Notes: generated by a model from the letters alone, not told the origin. DNA of 64,000 nucleotides from Parvivirga hydrogeniphila (GCF_023371205.1 NZ_JAMCCO010000001.1:616662-680661), one strand, 5' to 3'. Positions 26,670 to 37,083 are shown, counted from the stretch's first letter. A program made the numbers and translations.

Positions 26670-27693
26670 CGGCGGCGCCTGCACGGTCGCGCCCGGCGTC
26701 TTTCGCCTCGTACAGCGAGGTATCGGCGGCCACGATAAGCTCATCGACCGAGCGCGGCCGAGAGCCTGCCGGGTCGAGGGCGATAGCGCCGCCGACGCTG
26801 ACGCGCACGGGGATCGCCACGCCGTCTGCAACAGTCACCGACCGGGAGCGGACGGCATCGAGGAGCCTGCGTGCGAGGGCCTCGTACTCCTCGACCCCGG
26901 ATTCGGGTGCTACGATCGCGAATTCGTCGCCTCCGTAGCGCAGCGCGAGGTCCGAGGCCCGGATCGACGACCGGATGGACTCGGCGACGGCCTTCAGCGC
27001 GCGGTCGCCCGCCCGGTGGCCGTGGCCGTCGTTGATGCCCTTGAGCCCGTCGAGATCGACGAGCACGAGCGCGATCGGCCGGCCGTACCGGGCGGCCCAG
27101 GCGAGCCACTGCGGCAGGTGTGTGTCGAGCGCGCGGCGGTTCCGCAGACCCGTGAGCGGGTCTTGGGTCGCGAACCGCGTGAGCTCTCGGTTGTCCGACC
27201 ACGTGCGCTCGAGCACCTTCGCGAGCGTGGCCGCGGTCGAGCCTGGCTGCGCGTGACGCGCGATCGCGGCCACGAGGCGCTGCACGTGGTGGCTGTACGC
27301 ATCGTGGCGTGATGTCGCGTGCGCCGGCTCCATGAGGTCGATGAGCTGGCTGAACACGGGATCGAGCATGAAGAACTCCACCCGCGCCGCGAGCCCAAGC
27401 GCGGTCTCGGGATCGACCTGCTCAGGCGACGTCCTGTGCGCGACGCTCATCTCCTCACGGATGTGGCGCAGGCGCGTGAGCAGCGATCCAGGGTCATCGA
27501 CGATGTCGGGAAGCAGTCCGCGGTCCCACGCGTCCAGAAGCTCGCTCCACCACCCGACGTGCGTGCGCTCCTCGTCCGCGAGCGCGCGGAAGAGCGCGCG
27601 CAGGTCTTCGGAGCCGAGGCGCTCCGCGAGCGCGCGGTAGAAGTGTTCAGCGCGTTCGTCGAGCTCGATGCACAGTGCAAGGATCTCGTGCAC
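26650..27693 (-). CDS. Ferritin-like (rubrerythrin-type) domain fused to GGDEF diguanylate cyclase
   Basis: About 347 residues. N-terminal residues 1-165 predict a four-helix bundle with rubrerythrin-like carboxylates: E13/E16 before HFYRALAE, and E42-x-x-H45 in ADEERTHVGWW. Helix 3 adds RVEFFMLD and helix 4 HHVQRL. The C-terminal GGDEF domain has an intact RYGGDEF and an I-site RASD five residues upstream. A di-iron or other metal centre may tune c-di-GMP synthesis to oxygen, peroxide or iron; this is inference. GTG 27693 is preferred (AAAGGAC ahead, family-like start). ATG 27726 is the alternative. Confidence 0.85.
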   Translation of the reverse strand: MHEILALCIELDERAEHFYRALAERLGSEDLRALFRALADEERTHVGWWSELLDAWDRGLLPDIVDDPGSLLTRLRHIREEMSVAHRTSPEQVDPETALGLAARVEFFMLDPVFSQLIDLMEPAHATSRHDAYSHHVQRLVAAIARHAQPGSTAATLAKVLERTWSDNRELTRFATQDPLTGLRNRRALDTHLPQWLAWAARYGRPIALVLVDLDGLKGINDGHGHRAGDRALKAVAESIRSSIRASDLALRYGGDEFAIVAPESGVEEYEALARRLLDAVRSRSVTVADGVAIPVRVSVGGAIALDPAGSRPRSVDELIVAADTSLYEAKDAGRDRAGAAVTLELR

Positions 27694-27745
27694 GGCCGTC
27701 CTTTCTCCTGTCCTCCAGTATGGCACGGTAGGGTAGGATTAGCAC

Positions 27746-28474
27746 ATGCCCTACGAGCCGCGCATATACCGCGATCACGTCGACCCGGCGGGGCTTGCGC
27801 GCTTCGAGGTCGTGTTCGCAGAGACCGACCTGTTCGTGGCCGCGGACCGCGATCTTACGGAAGAAGCGCTGCGCACTGTCAAAGAGCTGCGACGCGGACT
27901 CGACGCGTACGTCGCGGCCCACCCGCGCTTCGCTGAGAGCTTGGCGCCCGTCGAGGTCGAGCCGAGCGCGCCGGCGATCGTGCGCGAGATGGCCGAGGCG
28001 GGCAGGCTCGCCGGCGTCGGGCCGTTGGCGGCCGTGGCAGGCGCGGTCGCAGAAGCGGTGGCCCGTGCGCTCGCGCCGCTGTCGCGCGAGGTGATCGTCG
28101 AGAACGGCGGCGACGTGTACCTTATCACGCGCCACGAGCGTGCGGTGCGCATTGACGCAGGCGGCTCGCCTCTGTCCGGCCGCGTGACGGTGCGGCTGGG
28201 ATCGGCTCCCCACGGCGTGGCCGTGTGCACATCGTCTGCAACGGTCGGCCCGAGCCTGAGCCTCGGTTCGGCGCACGCGGCGACAGTGGTCGCGCGAAGC
28301 GGGGCACTCGCGGACGCGGCTGCGAGCATGCTCGGGAACCTCGTGCATCGCCCGTCCGACGTGCAGACGGCTGTCGAGCGCGTCGTGGCGGTGCCTGGCG
28401 TCCTGGGCGCGGTAGCGATAGCAGGCGAGACGATGGCGGCCGCGGGCGAGATATCGCTCGCTCCCGTGGCTTGA
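27746..28474 (+). CDS. UPF0280 family protein (COG2122, ApbE-like)
   Basis: 242 residues. The core REVIVENGGDVYLI and the APHGVAVCTSSATVGPSLSLG motif identify UPF0280, related in fold to ApbE. In Methanosarcina a COG2122 protein works with DUF39 and NIL-ferredoxin in homocysteine/persulfide sulfur assimilation. Both partners occur in the T-box operon about 11 kb upstream. C in AVCTSS is the only cysteine and a candidate nucleophile. Divergent from the ferritin-GGDEF gene. Confidence 0.88.
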   Translation: MPYEPRIYRDHVDPAGLARFEVVFAETDLFVAADRDLTEEALRTVKELRRGLDAYVAAHPRFAESLAPVEVEPSAPAIVREMAEAGRLAGVGPLAAVAGAVAEAVARALAPLSREVIVENGGDVYLITRHERAVRIDAGGSPLSGRVTVRLGSAPHGVAVCTSSATVGPSLSLGSAHAATVVARSGALADAAASMLGNLVHRPSDVQTAVERVVAVPGVLGAVAIAGETMAAAGEISLAPVA

Positions 28475-28517
28475 GTGGAATGGGCCTGGGTGAAGGCGGT
28501 TTCCGAGGAGGACGAGC

Positions 28518-28814
28518 ATGGACAGCATCGATGAGCTGGACCTGAAAGAGGCCGAGTACCGCATCAAGCTCTACGACGAGTACCGCGATGCGGCGCGGGT
28601 GTTCAACTACTACGTCGAGACCGAGCTCAGGGCCTACCTCGCGAACGAGGTGGAGGTCGAGCCGGTGCACGCTCCTGGCGGCGTCTACTTCAAGGTGCGC
28701 ATGACCGACGTGTGGATCTACGAGGCCGAGCGCATCAACCGGTTCGTGCCGGAGGCGACCATCTACTCGGTGAACGACGTCCACGTGCAGCGGCTGAAGT
28801 CCGACGAGGAGTAG
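28518..28814 (+). CDS. DUF2469 family protein
   Basis: 98 residues. The pattern LYDEYRDAARVFNYYVETELRAYLANEV followed by VYFKVRMTDVWIYE...RFVPEATIYSVNDVHV aligns with the actinobacterial DUF2469 family (for example the mycobacterial Rv2901c type). Function unknown; no membrane or metal motif. ATG behind GAGGAGG. Three nt separate it from ligA, so they are probably cotranscribed. Confidence 0.85.
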   Translation: MDSIDELDLKEAEYRIKLYDEYRDAARVFNYYVETELRAYLANEVEVEPVHAPGGVYFKVRMTDVWIYEAERINRFVPEATIYSVNDVHVQRLKSDEE

Positions 28815-30871
<2,057 letters not shown>

Positions 30872-30872
<1 letters not shown>

Positions 30873-31870
30873 TGGCGTCAAGGACCCGCGTGCGCATCGA
30901 TCCTCGCCGCTGCGACAGGTGCGGCCGCTGTCTTTCGGCCTGCTCGCGGAACGCCATCCGCATCGGCAGGACGTTCATCGCCATCGACCCGCTCGTGTGC
31001 GACGGCTGCATGGCGTGCGTGAAGGTGTGCGGCGCAGGCGCGCTCTCGGCGCCCGCGTCGCCGGCCGTGCGCAGTTCGCGGGCGCCGGCGCGCCCGGTGG
31101 CGGCACCGCGCGGGCGCTCAGCGCCCCCGGCAGCGGCCACGCCGCGCGCGAGGTCGAGCGCGCAGCGCGTGCGCGCGGCAGACGATGGGTGGTCGCTGCT
31201 TGAAGCGCTCGCGATGCTGGCCGTGACGCTGGCGGCGTTCGTCGGCAAGGAGGCGCTTCTCGCGTCCCGGCCGGTCCGGGCGCTTCCGATGGACGCGCTC
31301 GTGCTCGTGCGAGCGGTCGCGCTGAGCGCGTACTACCTGGTGCAGCTCGGGGCGGTCCGATGGCTCGCCGCTCGGCGCGGCAGGACGCTCCGCGACCTGT
31401 TCGGCGGGCGTGACCGCACGCTGCGCGAGCGCGCTGCGACCGCTGGGCTCGCCGTGCTCGTTCTCGTCGGGGCCAGGCTTGCCGCGATCGCGTACGGTCT
31501 TGCGGTGCGAAGCGCAGGTCTCGCTCCGGACTCCTCGACGCTGCTGCAGACGTTCGGTGCGGGTGCGACCGGGCTTGTGCTCGCCGCGGCGCTTGTGGTG
31601 TTCGTAGGGCCGGTGGTCGAGGAGCTCGTGTTTCGGGAAGTGCTGCTCAAAGGCATGCTCTCGCGGTTCGGGGTCCCTGCCGCTATCGCCGTCCAGGCGC
31701 TCATCTTCGCGGCGTTGCATCGGTCGCTCTGGCTGTTCGTGCCGATGGCCGTGCTGGGGGCTGCTCTCGGGTGGCTCGCGCACGACCGCGGCGGACTCAA
31801 GCCAGCGATCGCCGTGCACGCCGCGTACAATGCCATCACGGTGGTGGCGGCATTCACTCTGCGCGGGTGA
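30872..31870 (+). CDS. Ferredoxin-CPBP intramembrane protease fusion
   Basis: 332 residues. N-terminus: two 4Fe-4S motifs, C14/C17/C20 with C24 and C43/C46/C49 with C53. An Ala/Pro/Arg linker spans about 55-105. The rest is a polytopic CPBP (Abi/Rce1-like) domain with the three metal motifs: VVEELVFREVLL at about 248, FAALH, and HAAYN. CPBP proteins are glutamate intramembrane proteases. Joining one to a redox-active ferredoxin is uncommon. The initiator ATG overlaps the ligA stop and the frame is continuous through the linker, so it is not an assembly join visible at this level. Confidence 0.88.
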
Positions 31871-31906
31871 CGCGGCCGGGCGATGATCGACGGAGGAGGA
31901 GAGGCA

Positions 31907-32794
31907 GTGGCCCACGCATCTGACCGCTGGGGACAGGACCCGGTGCGGGACGTCGACGCCGTCGCCGAGTCCGCGCTGTCGGTGCTGTACGAGCGCAGTG
32001 CCGAAGCGAGGCGTTTCCTCGAAAGCGCTCCGGAGGTGTGCCTCGAGGACATGCGCCACCATGCGCGAGCCGTTGCAGTGGCGCTGGACGTGGGCGACGC
32101 TCGGTTGCTCGAAGAGTACCTGGTGTGGGCGAAGTCGCTGCTCGCTCACCGCGACCTGCCGGACACCTGCCTCACCGACGCCGTGGCGGCCCTTGTGGAA
32201 GCGCTCCATGCCGACAGTCGGCCAGGCGCGAGCGAAGCGGCCGAGATGCTGCGCAGCGCGTTGGCGGCCCTCGCTGAGGCGAAGCCTGACCTGCCGTCGG
32301 CCATCGACCCCGCGGATCCGCTGGCCTCGCTGGCGACCGCCTATCTCGAGATGCTGCTCGAGGGGGACGCGCACGGAGCGATGCAGCTTCTCGCGGACGC
32401 AGCGACCGAGGGCGTGCGGTTGAGCGACCTGTACGACCGCGTGCTGCGGGCGGTCCAGCACGAAGTCGGCAGGCTGTGGCAGAGCGGCCGTCTGAGCGTT
32501 GCGATGGAGCACTACATCACCGGCGTCAACCAGGTGCTCATGGCGCGGCTGTATCCGATCGTTGCGTCGACGCGTTCGGACGCCGGGCCGGTGTTCGTCG
32601 GAGCGTGCGTGGCAGGCGAGCGTCACGAACTCGGTCTGCGCATGGTGTGCGACCTGCTCGAGCTCGAGGGCTGGAACGCGGTGTTCCTCGGCGCCGATAC
32701 GCCGCTCGATGCGGTGGTGGCAGCGATCGGCGCGGACGCCTACGCACCCAGCGCCTCGGAGGCCGTGCGCGTCGCACGCTCGCTCGTTGCGTGA
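31907..32794 (+). CDS. B12-binding domain protein with shortened Rossmann fold
   Basis: About 295 residues. Residues about 1-135 are helical and unassigned. Next is a MetH-like cobalamin cap helix bundle containing LWQSGRLSVAMEHYITG, the W-x9-E/H pattern of CarH-type sensors, then ACVAGERHELGLRMV, whose ExHxxG supplies the cobalt-ligand histidine. After FLGADTPLDAVVA the domain jumps to AIGADAYAPSASEAVRVA, skipping the central strands expected in a B12 Rossmann fold (about 40 residues). GTG 31907 follows GGAGGAGGAG. Regulator or corrinoid carrier, possibly defective. Confidence 0.75.
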   Translation: MAHASDRWGQDPVRDVDAVAESALSVLYERSAEARRFLESAPEVCLEDMRHHARAVAVALDVGDARLLEEYLVWAKSLLAHRDLPDTCLTDAVAALVEALHADSRPGASEAAEMLRSALAALAEAKPDLPSAIDPADPLASLATAYLEMLLEGDAHGAMQLLADAATEGVRLSDLYDRVLRAVQHEVGRLWQSGRLSVAMEHYITGVNQVLMARLYPIVASTRSDAGPVFVGACVAGERHELGLRMVCDLLELEGWNAVFLGADTPLDAVVAAIGADAYAPSASEAVRVARSLVA

Positions 32795-32848
32795 GGCCTG
32801 GTCGCGTAGAATACGTCCGTACGCCCCGTCCTGGAAAGGCCAGCGAAC

Positions 32849-33151
32849 ATGGCGATCTCTGAAAGCGAAGTCCGGCACGTGGCGCTCCTCGCGCGCCTCG
32901 CGCTCACCGACGAGCAGGTGCGCCACCTGGCGCAGGAACTCAGCTCGATACTCGACCACATCAGCGAGATCCAGCAGCTCGACCTTGCCGGTGTCGAGCC
33001 CACCGCGCACCCGTTCCCGATCCGCAATGTGACGCGCCCTGACGAGGTGCGACCAGGTCTGCAGCGCGAGCTGGCGCTGCTCAACGCCCCCGCAGCGAGC
33101 GACGGCGCGTTCGTCATCCCGCGCATCGTCGGTGTCGAGGAGGAGGCGTGA
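32849..33151 (+). CDS. gatC: Asp-tRNA(Asn)/Glu-tRNA(Gln) amidotransferase subunit C
   Basis: 100 residues. VRHVALLARLALTDEQ...LSSILDHISEIQQLDLAGVEPTAHP is typical GatC, which clamps GatA to GatB. First gene of gatC-gatA-gatB; its stop overlaps the gatA start region. Together they amidate mischarged tRNAs, replacing glutaminyl- and/or asparaginyl-tRNA synthetases. Confidence 0.96.
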   Translation: MAISESEVRHVALLARLALTDEQVRHLAQELSSILDHISEIQQLDLAGVEPTAHPFPIRNVTRPDEVRPGLQRELALLNAPAASDGAFVIPRIVGVEEEA

Positions 33152-34638
33152 TGGCAAGCCGTCGCATCGTCGATATGACCGCCGCCGAGATCCGGGAGGC
33201 GGTCGCGCGCAAGGAGCTGTCGGCGCGCGAGGCCGCGCAGGCGGCGCTTGCGCAGATCGAGGCGCTTGAGCCGCAGGTGCACGCGTTCAACCAGGTCACG
33301 CCCGAGCTTGCGCTCGCAGCGGCCGACCGCATCGACGCGATGGTGGCGGCCGGCGATCCGCTGCCGCCGCTTGCCGGCGTGCCGGTCGCGATCAAAGACA
33401 ACATGAACCTCATCGGAACGCGGACCACATGCAGCGCCCGCATCCTGGAGAACTACGAGTCCGTGTACACCTGCACGACGGTGCAGCGGCTGCTCGACGC
33501 CGGGGCCGTGCCGGTCGGCAAGTGCAACATGGACGAGTTCGCGTTCGGCTCGTCGACCGAGAACTCCGCGTTCGGGCCCACGCGCAACCCGTGGGACCTT
33601 GAGCGCGTGCCTGGCGGCTCGAGCGGGGGGAGCGCCGCGGCGGTCGCTGCGCGCATGGCCGCGGTCTCCCTCGGGAGCGACACGGGCGGGAGCATCCGGC
33701 AGCCGGGGGCGCTCACCGGCACGGTGGCCGTCAAACCGACGTACGGCCGGGTGAGCCGGTACGGGCTCGTGGCCTTCGCGTCGTCGCTGGACCAGATCGG
33801 GCCGTTCGCGCGCACGGTGAAAGACGCCGCGCTGGTGCTGCAGGCGATCGCAGGCAAGGACGTGATGGACGCTACCAGTGTCGACGAGCCGGTGGCGGAC
33901 TACGCCGGCGCTCTTGGTGAGGGCGTCGAGGGCCTGCGCGTCGGCCTCGTGACCGACATGCTCGCCATGGAGGGCTGTGCGGGCGAGGTGCGCGCAGCGG
34001 TCGAGCGTGCCGCGAGCGTGCTCGCACAGGCCGGTGCGGAGGTCGGCGAGGTCGAGCTCCCGATGAGCAGGCATGGCCTGAGCGCGTACTACATCATCGG
34101 GCCTGCGGAGGCGTCCTCGAACCTCGCGCGCTTCGATGGAATCCGGTACGGGTACCGCGTGAAAGACGCCGAGGACGTGCTCGATCTGTACATGCGGTCG
34201 CGAGCAGAAGGCTTCGGCCCGGAGACGGTCCGGCGGGTCATGCTCGGCACCTACGCGCTGTCGTCCGGGTACTACGACGCGTACTACGCGCAGGCCCAGA
34301 AGACGCGCACGCTCATCATCCGGGAGTTCGCAGACGCGTTCGAGCGCTTCGATGTGCTGCTCACGCCGACGACGCCGACGGTCGCGTTCAAGATCGGCGA
34401 GAAGGCGTCCGACCCGCTCGCCATGTACCTGTCCGACGTCTACACGATCCCGCTGAACCTGGCCGGCCTGCCCGGCATCAGCGTGCCGGTGGCGCTGTGC
34501 TCGGAGACCGGGCTGCCCATCGGGGCGCAAATCGCCGCGCGCCACTTCGACGAGGCGACCATGTTCCGCGTCGCTTCGGCGCTGGAGCAGGCGCTCGGTT
34601 TGGACATGACGCCGCCGCTCGTGCGCGAGCAGCGGTGA
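33151..34638 (+). CDS. gatA: Aspartyl/glutamyl-tRNA amidotransferase subunit A
   Basis: 495 residues, amidase-signature glutaminase. The Lys-Ser-Ser triad is visible in VAIKDNMNL, SLGSDTGGSIRQPG and PGGSSGGSAAAV. Releases ammonia that is channelled to GatB. GAGGAGGAGG precedes; ATG 33151 is preferred over GTG 33148. Coupled to gatB through TGATG. Confidence 0.97.
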   Translation: MASRRIVDMTAAEIREAVARKELSAREAAQAALAQIEALEPQVHAFNQVTPELALAAADRIDAMVAAGDPLPPLAGVPVAIKDNMNLIGTRTTCSARILENYESVYTCTTVQRLLDAGAVPVGKCNMDEFAFGSSTENSAFGPTRNPWDLERVPGGSSGGSAAAVAARMAAVSLGSDTGGSIRQPGALTGTVAVKPTYGRVSRYGLVAFASSLDQIGPFARTVKDAALVLQAIAGKDVMDATSVDEPVADYAGALGEGVEGLRVGLVTDMLAMEGCAGEVRAAVERAASVLAQAGAEVGEVELPMSRHGLSAYYIIGPAEASSNLARFDGIRYGYRVKDAEDVLDLYMRSRAEGFGPETVRRVMLGTYALSSGYYDAYYAQAQKTRTLIIREFADAFERFDVLLTPTTPTVAFKIGEKASDPLAMYLSDVYTIPLNLAGLPGISVPVALCSETGLPIGAQIAARHFDEATMFRVASALEQALGLDMTPPLVREQR

Positions 34639-34670
34639 TGCGAGCAGACGACACGAAGGAGCTTGCCACC

Positions 34671-36173
34671 GTGGCCAAGGACCGTTTGAACGAGGTGCTC
34701 GAGCGCTACGAGGCCGTGATCGGCCTGGAGATACACACCGAGCTCACGAGTCTGAAGTCGAAGATGTTCTGCTCGTGCCCCGTCGAGTTCGGCGGCGAGC
34801 CGAACACCCGCGTGTGCCCGGTGTGCCTCGGCATGCCAGGCGCGCTTCCCGTGCCGAACCAAGCGGCCGTGGAGGCGACGATCCTCGCGGGTCTTGCCTT
34901 GGGGTGCGAGATCGCGCGGTTCAGCCAGTTCCACCGCAAGAACTACTTCTATCCGGACATGCCGAAGAACTACCAGATCTCGCAGTACGACCTGCCCTTC
35001 TGCATGAACGGGCACCTCGACGTGGAGGTCGGGGAAGGGGACGCGGCGTACGTGACGCGCATCGGCATCACGCGCATCCACCTCGAGGAGGACACCGGCA
35101 AGATGATCCACGTCGGCGGCGCCGAGGGGCGCATCGCGGGGGCGGACCACTCGCTCGTCGATTTCAATCGGGCCGGCACGCCGCTCATCGAGCTCGTCAC
35201 CGAGCCCGACATCCGCACGCCGGAAGAGGCCCGGCGGTTCGCGCAGTCGCTCCGCACGATCTTTCTCGCGCTCGGCATATCCGACTGCAGCATGGAGGAA
35301 GGTTCGATGCGCGTGGACGCCAACGTGAGCGTCCGGCCGCGTGGAGCGACCGGGCTCGGCACCAAGGCCGAGGTCAAGAACATGAACTCGTTCAAGGCGC
35401 TGCACGACGCGCTCGCGTACGAGATCGTGCGGCAGGCGGACCTCGTGGACGCTGGCGGCCGCGTCGTCCAGGAGACGCGCCACTGGGACGCCGCAGCGAA
35501 GCGCACGAGCTCGCTGCGGTCGAAGGAAGAGGCGCACGACTACCGGTACTTCCCGGAGCCCGACATGGTGCCGTTCGAGTTCACCGACGAGCAGATAGCG
35601 GCGATCCGCGAGCGGCTGCCCGAGCTGCCTGCCGCGCGACGGGACCGGTACGTGCAGACCTTCGGTCTGCCGAGGCAAGACGCCCGGCTGATCGCCGAGA
35701 ACGGCGCGCTTGCGCGCTTCTTCGAAGCGGCGGTCGCGGCGGCGGGCGCTGAGCGTGCAAAGCCGGTCGCGAACTGGGTGCTCGGGGAGCTCTCTGCGCA
35801 CCTGAACGCGACCGGGGCTACCGTCGAGGGCTGCGGGGTGACGCCGGAGATGCTCGCCGAGCTGGTGGTCCTCATCGACGAGGGGACGATATCCGGCAAG
35901 CAGGCCAAGGAAGTCTTCGCCGAGATGACGTCCACGGGCGAGATGCCCGGAGCGATCGTCGAGCGGAAGGGCATGCGGCAGGTCTCGGACGCCGATGCGA
36001 TCGAAGCGGTGGTCGCGAAGCTGGTTGCAGAGCACCCCGAGGAGGTCGCGAGCTACCGGTCAGGCAAGACCGGGCTCATCGGGTGGTTCGTCGGCCAGGT
36101 GATGCGCGAGATGCGCGGGCAGGCGAACCCGGCCGTCGTCAACGAGGTCCTCAGGCGGCATCTCGACGCATAG
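34671..36173 (+). CDS. gatB: Aspartyl/glutamyl-tRNA amidotransferase subunit B
   Basis: About 500 residues, the tRNA-binding kinase-like subunit. YEAVIGLEIHTEL, the zinc-site cysteines in MFCSCP...VCPVCLGMPGALP, HRKNYFYPDMPKNYQISQYD and the C-terminal YqeY domain are present. GTG 34671 has AAGGAG 9 nt upstream; ATG 34638, overlapping the gatA stop, would add 11 residues and is a valid alternative. Confidence 0.95.
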   Translation: MAKDRLNEVLERYEAVIGLEIHTELTSLKSKMFCSCPVEFGGEPNTRVCPVCLGMPGALPVPNQAAVEATILAGLALGCEIARFSQFHRKNYFYPDMPKNYQISQYDLPFCMNGHLDVEVGEGDAAYVTRIGITRIHLEEDTGKMIHVGGAEGRIAGADHSLVDFNRAGTPLIELVTEPDIRTPEEARRFAQSLRTIFLALGISDCSMEEGSMRVDANVSVRPRGATGLGTKAEVKNMNSFKALHDALAYEIVRQADLVDAGGRVVQETRHWDAAAKRTSSLRSKEEAHDYRYFPEPDMVPFEFTDEQIAAIRERLPELPAARRDRYVQTFGLPRQDARLIAENGALARFFEAAVAAAGAERAKPVANWVLGELSAHLNATGATVEGCGVTPEMLAELVVLIDEGTISGKQAKEVFAEMTSTGEMPGAIVERKGMRQVSDADAIEAVVAKLVAEHPEEVASYRSGKTGLIGWFVGQVMREMRGQANPAVVNEVLRRHLDA

Positions 36174-36255
36174 AGCCGTGCAGCGGCTTCAGGCTACCGT
36201 TTGGCGCGCGTAAATTGCCGTTCGTCAGGAATCCGCGGATTTTTGCGAAAACCGC

Positions 36256-36284
36256 TTGCGCCCGCGCGGCGTGGCGGGTATAGT
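36256..36284 (+). promoter_or_regulatory. Promoter of the candidate structured RNA
   Basis: TTGCGC (36256-36261), 17-nt spacer, TATAGT (36279-36284). The predicted start near 36291 coincides with the first base of a 10-bp closing stem. Confidence 0.6.
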
Positions 36285-36290
36285 CCGTCT

Positions 36291-36464
36291 TGTCCCGAGA
36301 GGTCGATCCGGGCGATCCGCGAAAGGCAGCGTACCAGCAGCTGCCGGCGGGGCAGGAGCTGAAGGGTCAGCGCAAGCAGGCCGGACGCTCAGGTCCCAAA
36401 GGTAAGAAACGGGAAGCTGTCGAGTACCGGAACCGCAGGAGAGGTTTCTCGGGACACTCCTTTT
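36291..36464 (+). ncRNA. Candidate structured small RNA, family unknown
   Basis: TGTCCCGAGA (36291-36300) is perfectly complementary to TCTCGGGACA (36447-36456), closing an approximately 165-nt domain. Inside are hairpins GGCAGC/GCTGCC (36325-36330 with 36340-36345) and GCTGA/TCAGC (36358-36362 with 36367-36371). TTTT follows at 36461-36464. A promoter lies immediately upstream and no plus-strand gene follows, so this looks like a free-standing RNA rather than a riboswitch. The closed-stem layout recalls 6S RNA, but the interior does not form an obvious long 6S-like rod. I find no SRP, tmRNA or RNase P signatures. Confidence 0.55.
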
Positions 36465-36473
36465 CTCTCCCGC

Positions 36474-37001
36474 TCACCGCTCGATGTCGCGCTTGAGCAG
36501 CGCCGCGGCCGCGGAACGCACTGCCGGATCCGGATGCCGTTCGCGGACGTCGCGGAGCGCCCGGAGGGACACGTCAGCGAACCTGCGCAGCGCGTTGCAC
36601 GCAGCAAGCGCCTGGTCGCGGCTTCCCCATTCGGCGGCCCGGACGAGGTCGAAGACCGCTCGCTCAGCGGCATCCGTGGGAGCCGGACGCCGTGCGGGCG
36701 CGACATCCCGGCCTGACGAGGCCCGGGAGGTCTGCACCAGCAGGACGGCGGCCCACGACGCCGTCTCAGAGCCGTACCGCGCGCACATCCGCTCAGCGAT
36801 CGCTTCCCCGACGAGCTCGTCGGGCGGGAGGCCGTAGTGCTTCGCGAGCGCGAGGATCGCGGCGGGGGAGGCGGCGCGCTCGCCGCGTTCGATGCGGGAG
36901 ATCATGGCGACGCTCAGTCCGGTGGCACGCGAGACGTCGAGAAGCGTCTCGTTGCGCGAGACGCGAAGGCTGCGAAGCGTGTGTCCGACTGTGGTGGCCA
37001 C
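36474..37001 (-). CDS. XRE-family transcriptional regulator
   Basis: 175 residues. An N-terminal Cro/C1 helix-turn-helix (about 5-62; LRVSRNETLLDVSRATGLSVAMISRIERGERAASPAAILALAKHYG) is followed by an Arg/Ala-rich C-terminal region of helical repeat character (RDQALAACNALRRFADVSLRALRDVRERHPDPAVRSAAAALL) resembling HEAT/ARM-like pairs. GTG 37001 sits exactly at the start predicted from TTGTCA-18-TAGAAT, so the mRNA is probably leaderless. The palindrome in its promoter is a likely autoregulatory operator. Confidence 0.88.
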   Translation of the reverse strand: MATTVGHTLRSLRVSRNETLLDVSRATGLSVAMISRIERGERAASPAAILALAKHYGLPPDELVGEAIAERMCARYGSETASWAAVLLVQTSRASSGRDVAPARRPAPTDAAERAVFDLVRAAEWGSRDQALAACNALRRFADVSLRALRDVRERHPDPAVRSAAAALLKRDIER

Positions 37002-37007
37002 GAGGGC

Positions 37008-37059
37008 ATTCTACAGCGCTGTCAAACCATTTGACAACTCAGGCAAACACCGGTACGGT
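37008..37059. promoter_or_regulatory. Divergent promoters sharing a perfect palindrome
   Basis: TGTCAAA-CCA-TTTGACA (37020-37036) is a 7-bp perfect inverted repeat. Leftward promoter: TTGTCA (37037-37032) and TAGAAT (37013-37008), 18-nt spacer. Rightward promoter: TTGACA (37031-37036) and TACGGT (37054-37059), 17-nt spacer. The repeat covers the rightward -35 and overlaps the leftward one, so a bound dimer would block both. Confidence 0.7.
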
Positions 37060-37083
37060 ATGTACCGACAGAAGGACGATCCG

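Noticed and set aside
36291-36456. SRP (4.5S) RNA
   Set aside because: A CAGGTCC-like stretch is present, but the GGAAG tetraloop and AGCAGCC partner of SRP domain IV are missing.
36290-36496. 68-residue basic frame starting at TTG inside the candidate RNA
   Set aside because: It starts at the predicted transcript 5' end with no ribosome site, and the closing-stem complementarity better explains the sequence as structured RNA.
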